From positions 1-11,673 of the forward strand of contig JAUWNO010000031.1 in the NCBI GenBank assembly GCA_030612605.1: 11,673 nucleotides of DNA. Direction: 5' to 3'. Below the pieces are notes generated by a model, which saw only the letters and a program-made list of their open reading frames with translations, was not told the DNA's origin and ran no database searches. Below are positions 6,313 through 11,673 of the stretch, piece by piece. The DNA comes from Armatimonadota bacterium. GTDB taxonomy: Bacteria > Cloacimonadota > Cloacimonadia > Cloacimonadales > TCS61. The translations under genes were made by a program, and so were the position numbers. The first letter of the stretch is position 1, and the number at the start of each line of letters is the position of its first letter.

Positions 6313-6850
6313 TAACTCCTTCATCAAACAAATCATTACCATAAATATCATTTGCTACAATGCAGGGCAGGTTTTCCACTTTCAATTCTCTTATCGCTTC
6401 TGTTCCGAGATCTTCATAAGCTATCACTTTTGCTTCCTTGATGGATTGAGCCATTACGACCGCTGCTCCACCAATTGCTGCTAAGTAAACTGCTTTATTT
6501 TTTATCATTGAGTCAATAACTTCTTTGCTTCTAGGACCCTTTCCTATCATCCCTTTTAAGCCTGCATCCAGAAGAATTGGGGAATAGGGATCCATCCTGT
6601 AGCTGGTTGTGGGACCTGCCGAGCCAATCGGCATACCGGGTCTGGCAGGAGCTGGACCAACAAAATAGATTATCTGTCCTTTAATATCAAAAGGTAAATC
6701 TTTGCCTGCTTCAATCAAATCAACAAGCCTTTTATGAGCAGCATCGCGTGCAGTATAAACGGTTCCGGTTATGAGGACTTTATCTCCAATTTTGAGTTCC
6801 TTCAGATTATCATCTTTAAGTGGAGTTTGCAAATGTATTTCTTTAGCCAT
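6284..6850 (-). CDS. Fumarate hydratase, class I, beta subunit (C-terminal domain)
   Basis: This 188-residue subunit partners with the alpha subunit encoded upstream to form an Fe-S fumarase that hydrates fumarate to L-malate. Family motifs include GTVYTARDAAHKR (29-41), VGPAPARPG, PIGSAGPTTSYRMD, GKGP and AAIGGAA. AYEDLGTEAIREL lies near the C-terminus. Its length fits the stand-alone beta subunit. The ribosome-binding site AAGGAG lies just upstream and is the tail of a palindromic repeat. The last residues, KKYRIMNKE, and the TGA stop lie within the AACAAGGAA-type repeat array, so the tail is recently acquired or replaced. Tartrate dehydratase beta subunits share the fold; the gene context favours fumarase. 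Confidence 0.92.
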   Translation of the reverse strand: MAKEIHLQTPLKDDNLKELKIGDKVLITGTVYTARDAAHKRLVDLIEAGKDLPFDIKGQIIYFVGPAPARPGMPIGSAGPTTSYRMDPYSPILLDAGLKGMIGKGPRSKEVIDSMIKNKAVYLAAIGGAAVVMAQSIKEAKVIAYEDLGTEAIRELKVENLPCIVANDIYGNDLFDEGVKKYRIMNKE

Positions 6851-6866
6851 AATTTCTCCTTTTTTT

Positions 6867-6969
6867 AGCTCACGGATTTACACGGATCAATATGGATTCA
6901 GATTTAATATTTATTTCTTTCACTTTTTTTAATTTTCTATCCGTATCCATCTGTGAATATCTGTGAGCT
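6867..6969. repeat. ~100-nt palindromic interspersed element, copy A
   Basis: The arms begin AGCTCACGGATTTACACGGAT and end ATCTGTGAGCT, and are complementary at 24 of the outer 31 positions. The centre, TCAGATTTAATATT(T/C)ATTTC, is not palindromic but is conserved among the three copies in this window. On the minus strand it would be transcribed as a long hairpin, and it ends in AAAAAAAGGAGA, the ribosome-binding site of the fumarase beta gene. Confidence 0.8.
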
Positions 6970-6985
6970 ATTTATCTCCTTTTTT

Positions 6986-7089
6986 AGCTCACGGATTTTC
7001 ACGAATCAACACGGATTCAGATTTAATATTCATTTCTTTCACTTTTTTAAAATTTCCTATCCGTGTTTATCTGTGTGTATCTGTGAGCT
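6986..7089. repeat. ~100-nt palindromic interspersed element, copy B
   Basis: This copy is in tandem with copy A and in the same orientation. Its arms are complementary at 24 of 31 outer positions. It begins only five bases after the fumarase alpha stop codon. On the minus strand it is followed by AAAAAAGGAGATAAAT, a Shine-Dalgarno-like sequence that leads into copy A rather than into a gene. Confidence 0.8.
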
Positions 7090-7094
7090 ATTTT

Positions 7095-7940
7095 TTAGAT
7101 CACTGCACTTTTGTGTCTGTGAACATGACACTCTATATTAACCGCAACCGGCATTGATGCTATATGGCAGGGTTTAGCTAATATTTGAACAGCAATTGCA
7201 GTTGTTCTTCCACCCAATCCCTGCGGACCGATTCCAAGATTATTAACTCTTTCTAAAATTTCATCTTCAACTTTTGCCCACTTGGGATCGGGATTTTTTT
7301 CATTCAAAGAACGGAGAAGAGATTTTTTTGCCAGGAGAGCACTCTGTTCAAAATTTCCACCCAACCCGACTCCAACAATGATCGGTGGACAGGGATTTCC
7401 GCCTGATCTTTTTACTCTATCCACAACGAAATCAATTACACCTTCGATGCCATCAGCTGCTTTCATCATTTTAACTTCGCTCATATTTTCCGAACCGCCG
7501 CCTTTTGCTGCAAGGGTTATCTTTATCTTATCTCCCGGAACAATATCCAAATAAATAAGTGCCGGAGTATTATCTTTGGTATTTTTCCTGTCAATGATCG
7601 GGTCATCTACCATTGATTTTCGCAAGTAGCCATCTTTGTAACCCTGTCGAACTCCCTCATTTATGGCTTCATAAAAATCTCCTCCAATCAGGTGAACATC
7701 CTGGCCAAGTTCTATAAAAAAAACAGCTACTCCTGTATCCTGACATAAAGGCATTTGCTTCTCAACCGATAGTCTCTGATTCTCAAAAATAATCGAAATA
7801 ATCTCTTTTGCTATGGGAGATTCTTCCTTTTCCTGAAATTCTTTAAGCTTCTCAACTACATCATCTCCAATGTAAATACTTGCATCGATACAGAGTTTTT
7901 TTACGATTGGAATTATCTCTTTGACATCAATTTCTCGCAT
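7095..7940 (-). CDS. Fumarate hydratase, class I, alpha subunit (Fe-S domain)
   Basis: This 281-residue protein is the Fe-S half of a two-subunit class I fumarase, catalysing reversible fumarate hydration. It shows LCQDTG with Cys66, AAKGGGSENMS (145-155), NPCPP with Cys184 and VGVGLGGNFEQSA. It also has the C-terminal block GPQGLGGRTTA followed by PVAVNIECHVHRH. Cys66, Cys184 and one of Cys258 or Cys271 are the likely ligands of an oxygen-sensitive [4Fe-4S] cluster, as expected in an anaerobe. The ATG is preceded by AGGAG at suitable distance. The beta-subunit gene lies downstream across a repeat-filled gap. L-tartrate dehydratase alpha is a close relative; the surrounding C4-acid genes favour fumarase. 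Confidence 0.94.
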   Translation of the reverse strand: MREIDVKEIIPIVKKLCIDASIYIGDDVVEKLKEFQEKEESPIAKEIISIIFENQRLSVEKQMPLCQDTGVAVFFIELGQDVHLIGGDFYEAINEGVRQGYKDGYLRKSMVDDPIIDRKNTKDNTPALIYLDIVPGDKIKITLAAKGGGSENMSEVKMMKAADGIEGVIDFVVDRVKRSGGNPCPPIIVGVGLGGNFEQSALLAKKSLLRSLNEKNPDPKWAKVEDEILERVNNLGIGPQGLGGRTTAIAVQILAKPCHIASMPVAVNIECHVHRHKSAVI

Positions 7941-7953
7941 GATTTCTCCTGAT

Positions 7954-7982
7954 ATATTATCGATTTACGAATGATTTGTTAA
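7954..7982 (-). promoter_or_regulatory. Possible promoter for the fumarase genes
   Basis: On the minus strand TTAACA (7982-7977), a 17-base spacer and TAATAT (7959-7954) resemble a sigma-70-type promoter. Transcription would start at or within the ribosome-binding site, leaving a very short leader. In such AT-rich sequence this may be chance. Confidence 0.25.
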
Positions 7983-8035
7983 ATTTATATCCTCTTGTAA
8001 AATCAGATATACATCCTTTACTTTCTTATGATTTA

Positions 8036-8368
8036 TTATAGTATTTTTTCTTTTTGTAATATTAATTTTATTTCATCATCACTGATAGAAGATTTTTTTG
8101 GTTTGGCATATATGGTTAATAATCGTATCTTTTTACTTTTATCAACAACATAATTAATTACTCGAAAACCACCTCTTTTACCTTTGGAAATATCAGTACT
8201 TTTTAAACGTATTTTATAAACCTTTTTACCAAGAGGTTTTCCGGATTTTGGATTATCCTTTAACATTCTATGAAGCTCTTTTAAATCTTGTCGTATATGA
8301 GTATAATCTTTCTTATAGCTTCGAACTTGTTGCTTGAAATACTCAGTTGGAATGATTTTATAACTCAT
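8036..8368 (-). CDS. RelE/ParE-superfamily toxin
   Basis: This 110-residue basic protein resembles RelE/ParE-family toxins. It has an N-terminal helical part (IIPTEYFKQQVRSYKKDY), a central YKIRLKSTDISKGKRGGFRVINYVV segment of beta strands with the typical R/GG/R pattern, and a C-terminal IRLLTIYAKPKKSSISDDEI. RelE relatives cleave mRNA on the ribosome, whereas ParE relatives poison gyrase; which applies cannot be told from sequence. Its ATG overlaps the end of the upstream antitoxin gene by 11 nt, the usual arrangement for a type II toxin-antitoxin pair. It lies between the TPR gene and the fumarase genes. Confidence 0.82.
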   Translation of the reverse strand: MSYKIIPTEYFKQQVRSYKKDYTHIRQDLKELHRMLKDNPKSGKPLGKKVYKIRLKSTDISKGKRGGFRVINYVVDKSKKIRLLTIYAKPKKSSISDDEIKLILQKEKIL

Positions 8369-8588
8369 TTAGAAATTCATCCAAGCTCTGTTCCGGCAAC
8401 TCACCTCTTTCCTGCATTTTAGCTTCTTTACAAGCTTGTTGTAATCCTGATAATATCTGCTGCTTTTCTCGTAATGTTTCTAATTCCTCATTTATACTTT
8501 TCCAAATTTTGAATGGGATAATAACATCGTAACGTTTACCTCTTTCATCGGTAATAAATTTGATGCTATGATAGGCTGATAATGACAT
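8358..8588 (-). CDS. Antitoxin of a type II toxin-antitoxin pair
   Basis: This small protein of 76 residues precedes and overlaps the RelE/ParE-like toxin gene by 11 nt. The N-terminal part, IKFITDERGKRYDVIIPFKIW, resembles the short strand-turn-strand start of RelB/Phd-like antitoxins. A charged helical region follows, and the acidic C-terminus (LPEQSLDEFLNEL) is the sort of segment that wraps the toxin. I start at the ATG at 8588 because AGGAG (8598-8594) is five bases upstream. A GTG at 8612 is in frame but lies inside the palindromic repeat and would add residues encoded by the element edge. By analogy the antitoxin probably autoregulates the pair. Confidence 0.72.
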   Translation of the reverse strand: MSLSAYHSIKFITDERGKRYDVIIPFKIWKSINEELETLREKQQILSGLQQACKEAKMQERGELPEQSLDEFLNEL

Positions 8589-8593
8589 TTTTT

Positions 8594-8598
8594 CTCCT
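8594..8598 (-). promoter_or_regulatory. Ribosome-binding site deciding the antitoxin start
   Basis: AGGAG on the minus strand lies five A residues upstream of the ATG at 8588-8586. It supports that start over the in-frame GTG at 8612. It also lies at the 3' tail of palindromic element copy C, as at the other two copies. Confidence 0.6.
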
Positions 8599-8606
8599 CT
8601 TTTTTT

Positions 8607-8706
8607 GCTCACGGATTTACACGGATCAACACTGATTCAGATTTAATATTCATTTCTTTCAATTTTTTAATTTCCTGTCCGTATCTATCTGTGTGTATCT
8701 GTGAGC
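8607..8706. repeat. ~100-nt palindromic interspersed element, copy C
   Basis: The ends GCTCACGGATTTACACGGAT and ATCTGTGAGC are imperfect inverted repeats (21 of 30 positions pair). The centre carries the same TCAGATTTAATATTCATTTC core as copies A and B. It lies immediately upstream of the antitoxin ribosome-binding site, in the same orientation relative to transcription as A and B. GGAGAAAAAATG occurs on both sides of it. Confidence 0.8.
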
Positions 8707-8709
8707 CAT
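8659..8709 (-). other. Short 16-codon ORF with its own Shine-Dalgarno, reading into element copy C
   Basis: On the minus strand AAGGAG (8720-8715) is followed after five bases by ATG (8709-8707) and then MAHRYTQIDTDRKLKN and a TGA stop, almost all encoded by one arm of the palindrome. It may be a fortuitous leader ORF created when the element entered a start region. No function is claimed. Confidence 0.25.
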
Positions 8710-8767
8710 TTTTTCTCCTTTTTATCCTACTCATAGAACAACATCTGTCTTATACACATTCCGTTCT

Positions 8768-8796
8768 TTATTAATTTCAGGATTTTCTTATGTCAA
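8768..8796 (-). promoter_or_regulatory. Possible promoter for the toxin-antitoxin pair
   Basis: On the minus strand a perfect TTGACA (8796-8791) is followed by a 17-base spacer and TAATAA (8773-8768), a weak -10 match. It lies after the TPR stop codon and before the toxin-antitoxin genes, where an independent promoter would be expected. Confidence 0.35.
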
Positions 8797-8828
8797 TCTA
8801 TTTTTCGAATAATAAAATCAAATCTTTA

Positions 8829-9656
8829 TTACTTTCCCTTTTGGTCTTCCTTAAGTTTTTTTCTAAAATATTTAAATGCTCTATCAATACCAGAAAATCC
8901 CTTGTAAGCCTCCCCGATATGATAATTAGTAATTAACGCTTCCATATTTTCATCGCTTTTTGATTCCTCAATTCCGAAAGTATAAAGCATTTCCTGATCA
9001 GTAGAAAGATTACCGAGGATATCTTTTGCTCCCTGGTGTTCGGAATCGATTTCCAAAACCTTCTTAAAACATAAAAGAGCTTTTTCAATTTTTGAAAGTC
9101 CCAAATATGAAAGACCAAGATGATAATTTACGGATACAATATTGGGGTCTTCTTTTAAAATTTTCTCAAGATATTTTATTGCTTCTTTATAATTCCCGAT
9201 AGTTTTATAGGAAATAGCCAGATGATAATATCCTAAAGTGCTGTCCTTCCCCTTTTCACGGAGCTTTTTGTATGATTCAATACTTTCCCGAACTCTTCCG
9301 ATATGATAATAAGAGAGACCTTTCCAATAATAAGCCATATATAAGTCCGGATCTAATTTGATTACTCTGTCCAGAACAGAAATCGCTTTATAGAATTTCG
9401 TAGCCCGGAAATATGAAATGCCCAAACGGTATAAAACCAAGCCATAATGAGGTTTTAGTTCAACAGCTTTTTCATATTGCTCTATTGATTTATCTATATC
9501 ACCAAGAATATAAAAAATATCAGCCAAGCTTATTCTCGCGTTTATACTGTCGGGATTTTTTTTCAGAATTTTTTTGTATTCTTCGGAAGCTTTAAGCAAC
9601 TCCCCTTTCATCTTATATTCTTCAGCGATTTTATAAACTTTCTCTAAATCTTGCAT
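8829..9656 (-). CDS. Tetratricopeptide-repeat protein
   Basis: This 275-residue protein is made almost entirely of TPR units, helical pairs that form protein-binding scaffolds. Six consecutive 34-residue repeats can be read at about 5-38, 39-72, 73-106, 107-140, 141-174 and 175-208, with recurring A/G...Y...G.....A...Y......P spacing. A degenerate region follows, then a further TPR-like helix pair near 240-272 (YHIGEAYKGFSGIDRAFKYF). No signal peptide or membrane segment is visible, so it is probably cytoplasmic. It begins 15 nt after sucD with a weak GAGAG ribosome-binding site, so it is probably cotranscribed with sucCD. The partner is unknown; a role in assembling or regulating the neighbouring enzymes is only a guess. 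Confidence 0.88.
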   Translation of the reverse strand: MQDLEKVYKIAEEYKMKGELLKASEEYKKILKKNPDSINARISLADIFYILGDIDKSIEQYEKAVELKPHYGLVLYRLGISYFRATKFYKAISVLDRVIKLDPDLYMAYYWKGLSYYHIGRVRESIESYKKLREKGKDSTLGYYHLAISYKTIGNYKEAIKYLEKILKEDPNIVSVNYHLGLSYLGLSKIEKALLCFKKVLEIDSEHQGAKDILGNLSTDQEMLYTFGIEESKSDENMEALITNYHIGEAYKGFSGIDRAFKYFRKKLKEDQKGK

Positions 9657-9671
9657 TTTATTCTCTCAAAA

Positions 9672-10544
9672 TTATTTATTTAGAACTTCTTTAACTTTAA
9701 TTCCGATATCAGCAGGAGAATCAACTACTGTAACTCCAGCTTTAGTTAGTGCATCCATTTTTTCCTGTGCTGTGCCTTTGCTTCCGGCAATGATAGCTCC
9801 AGCATGACCCATTCGTTTTCCTTTGGGAGCAGTTCGTCCTGCAATGAATGCCACTACAGGTTTGGTGATACTTTCTTTGATATATTCTGCTGCTTGAATT
9901 TCCATATCACCACCGATCTCACCGATAATAACTATGGCTTCTGTTTCCGGGTCTTTTTCAAAAAGCTTTAAAAGATCAATGATAGTAGAACCTATTATCG
10001 GGTCTCCACCGATGCCAATCGCAGTGGAAATTCCCAGACCTGCCAGAACTACCTGATTTGCCATTTCGTAGGTAAGTGTTCCAGATTTTGAAATTAAACC
10101 AACTTTTCCCTTTTTAAACACAAAGCCCGGCATAATGCCAACCTTAGCTTCATCTGCTGTAATAATCCCCGGGCAATTTGGTCCTATCAAAGTAACACCA
10201 TGATTGTTAGTAAATTTTTTAGCAATAATAACATCTCTTGTAGGAATACCTTCAGTGATACATACGATTACTTTGATTCCCGCAGCAGCAGCTTCCAATA
10301 TAGCGTCAGCAGCAAAAGCTGGTGGAACAAGAATTAATGATGTGTCTGCTTCTGTAGTTTTTACAGCTTCTTTAACTGTATTAAACACAGATCTTCCAAG
10401 ATGAGTTTGACCGCCTTTACCTGGAGTAACACCGCCCACTACATTTGTGCCATAAGCAATACACTGTTCTGCGTGGAATGTTCCCTCTTTTCCTGTAAAA
10501 CCCTGCACAATTACCTTTGAAGTTTTATTTACTAAGATACTCAT
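9672..10544 (-). CDS. sucD: Succinyl-CoA synthetase (ADP/GDP-forming), alpha subunit
   Basis: This 290-residue subunit, with SucC, interconverts succinyl-CoA and succinate with substrate-level formation of ATP or GTP. It has the N-terminal CoA-binding Rossmann domain ([10 protein letters not shown] at 15-24, [15 protein letters not shown]) and the GPNCPG motif (121-126). GHAGAIIAG contains the phosphorylated His247. Its length is normal for the family. It starts 3 nt after the sucC stop, and its ribosome-binding site AAGGAG lies inside the end of sucC, which indicates coupled translation. With the fumarase and malate dehydrogenase genes downstream, it fits a succinate-linked pathway in which succinyl-CoA is converted to succinate with energy conservation. 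Confidence 0.96.
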   Translation of the reverse strand: MSILVNKTSKVIVQGFTGKEGTFHAEQCIAYGTNVVGGVTPGKGGQTHLGRSVFNTVKEAVKTTEADTSLILVPPAFAADAILEAAAAGIKVIVCITEGIPTRDVIIAKKFTNNHGVTLIGPNCPGIITADEAKVGIMPGFVFKKGKVGLISKSGTLTYEMANQVVLAGLGISTAIGIGGDPIIGSTIIDLLKLFEKDPETEAIVIIGEIGGDMEIQAAEYIKESITKPVVAFIAGRTAPKGKRMGHAGAIIAGSKGTAQEKMDALTKAGVTVVDSPADIGIKVKEVLNK

Positions 10545-10547
10545 CGG

Positions 10548-11673
10548 TTACACTCCTTTAGCAGCTTTTACAACTTTTCTGGCAGCATCACCAAGGTCAG
10601 TTGCAGAAATGATATTAGTTAAACTGGAATTTCCAATTATCTCAATTGCTTTTTTGGCATTTGTTCCGTCCAGCCTGACAACAATTGGAACTTCAACTTT
10701 GGTTGTTTCTGTAGCTTCCAGAACGCCGTTTGCAATGCGGTCACAACGAACAATACCTCCAAAGATGTTAACCAAGATCGCTTTTACATTCGGGTCTTTC
10801 AGAATTATCTCAAAACCTTTGGCAACTGTGCTTGCACTGGCTTTACCACCAACATCCAGGAAATTCGCCGGGAAACCGCCTTCCAGTTTGATAATGTCCA
10901 TTGTTGACATTGCCAGTCCTGCTCCATTTACCATACAGCCAACTTCTCCATTGAGTTTTACATAGCTTAATCCGTATTCACTTGCTTCAATTTCTGCCGG
11001 GTCTTCCTCATCCAGATCACGCATTTCTGCAATATTTTTGTGCCGGAAAAGAGCGTTATCATCAAATCCCATTTTGGCATCGAGAGCAATAAATTTATCA
11101 TCAGCAGTCAAAACCAAAGGATTAATCTCTACAAGACTTGCATCATTCAAAGTATAAACTTTATAAAGGGCTTCTGCAAATTTTCCGAATTCTTTTATCT
11201 GCTCTTTTGAAAGATTCAAACCAAATGCCAGTTCTCGAGCATGATAACCTTGAAATCCGGTTAAAGGATCAATTCCTACTTTAATGATTTTTTCCGGCAT
11301 TTCTGCAGCTACTTTTTCAATTTCTACTCCGCCTTCGGTCGATGCCATCATCACTGGCAGCTCTTGTGCTCTATCCAGAACCATTCCTAAATAGAATTCC
11401 TTTTTTATATCAACGCCTGCTTCGATATAAACTTTTTTTACTAATTTCCCAGCGGGTCCAGTTTGATGAGTTATCAAGTTCATACCAACTATTTCAGTAG
11501 CATATTTTTCTACTTCATCGAGGGATCTGGCAAGTTTTACTCCACCACCTTTTCCTCTTCCTCCTGCATGGATTTGAGCTTTTACTACCCAGATATTCCC
11601 ACCTATTTCTCTGGCTGCATCTTTTGCATCTTCAGCTTTTTCGATCATTTTTCCTTTAGGAATGGGAACATCG
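10548..11673 (-). CDS. sucC: Succinyl-CoA synthetase, beta subunit, 5' end cut by the window edge
   Basis: The reading frame stays open to the right edge. An internal ATG at 11648 is not the start, because the residues before it (DVPIPKGK) match the conserved (G)xPxPxG segment near residue 16 of SucC. About 15 N-terminal residues are therefore missing. The visible part has the ATP-grasp signature KAQIHAGGRGKGGGVKLA, VEINPLVLT, the FLDVGGKAS segment and NIFGGIVRCDRIANG. As SucC it provides the nucleotide- and succinate-binding half of the enzyme with SucD, which follows after 3 nt. Specificity for ADP or GDP cannot be read reliably. Confidence 0.95.
   Translation of the reverse strand, partial: DVPIPKGKMIEKAEDAKDAAREIGGNIWVVKAQIHAGGRGKGGGVKLARSLDEVEKYATEIVGMNLITHQTGPAGKLVKKVYIEAGVDIKKEFYLGMVLDRAQELPVMMASTEGGVEIEKVAAEMPEKIIKVGIDPLTGFQGYHARELAFGLNLSKEQIKEFGKFAEALYKVYTLNDASLVEINPLVLTADDKFIALDAKMGFDDNALFRHKNIAEMRDLDEEDPAEIEASEYGLSYVKLNGEVGCMVNGAGLAMSTMDIIKLEGGFPANFLDVGGKASASTVAKGFEIILKDPNVKAILVNIFGGIVRCDRIANGVLEATETTKVEVPIVVRLDGTNAKKAIEIIGNSSLTNIISATDLGDAARKVVKAAKGV

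Larger units (their letters stand above)
6851..7094. other. Spacer between fumarase alpha and beta genes, filled by two palindromic elements
   Basis: Genes for the two subunits of this enzyme are normally close together; here 244 nt separate them. Almost all of it is two tandem copies of a ~104-nt palindromic repeat (6867-6969 and 6986-7089) plus short A-rich Shine-Dalgarno-like joints. No gene is supported. Confidence 0.7.

Noticed and set aside
8745..8760. CTGTCTTATACACATT resembles the Tn5/transposase-adapter mosaic end.
   Set aside because: Two bases are missing relative to the mosaic end and the flanks differ. No second end or transposase is present, so it is probably chance and not a library artefact.
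10609..10965. Open frame of 118 codons on the plus strand opposite sucC.
   Set aside because: It is antisense to the conserved SucC core with no independent evidence of coding.
10548..11648. Treating the ATG at 11648 as the sucC start.
   Set aside because: The frame continues upstream with DVPIPKGK, a conserved SucC segment, so the gene is simply cut by the window edge.

Overview
The window is an AT-rich stretch of bacterial DNA in which every recognisable gene lies on the minus strand, so transcription runs from the right edge to the left edge. The genes encode central C4-dicarboxylate enzymes: succinyl-CoA synthetase (sucC, cut by the right edge, and sucD), a two-subunit class I Fe-S fumarase, two tandem malate dehydrogenase paralogues, a LarA-family nickel-pincer enzyme and a large-type malic enzyme. 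Together they link succinyl-CoA, succinate, fumarate, malate, oxaloacetate and pyruvate, although no succinate dehydrogenase/fumarate reductase is in the window. An anaerobe that oxidises or forms propionate through succinate would need this set. The low GC, many short palindromic interspersed repeats and S23/IVP-type four-helix-bundle genes suggest a Cloacimonadota- or FCB-like uncultured anaerobe. That assignment is inference and of moderate-to-low confidence.

Layout in transcription order: sucC (11673 to 10548, partial) and sucD (10544 to 9672) are nearly contiguous. A TPR-repeat protein follows (9656 to 8829), then a gap with a ~100-nt palindromic element, then a type II toxin-antitoxin pair (8588 to 8036). 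Next come the fumarase alpha subunit (7940 to 7095), two tandem copies of the same palindromic element, and the fumarase beta subunit (6850 to 6284). A four-helix-bundle gene (6157 to 5780) sits inside arrays of AACAAGGAA-containing repeats. Then come a divergent malate dehydrogenase paralogue (5516 to 4593), a canonical one (4583 to 3651), the larA-like gene (3651 to 2317, overlapping by 1 nt), a palindromic spacer and the malic enzyme (2106 to 424). The left end carries a second repeat array and the first codons of a second four-helix-bundle gene leaving the window.

The metabolic genes look like one or a few operons. Short repeat elements have repeatedly invaded the spaces between them, and one array supplies the last codons and the stop of the fumarase beta gene. 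The observations most worth following are: (1) the LarA homologue in a malate cluster, a candidate malate racemase; (2) the divergent malate dehydrogenase, which keeps the catalytic His, Asp and Arg residues but has lost the NP..D motif; (3) the two four-helix-bundle/repeat modules with identical 48-nt and 63-nt blocks; and (4) palindromic elements that place Shine-Dalgarno-like tails in front of downstream genes.
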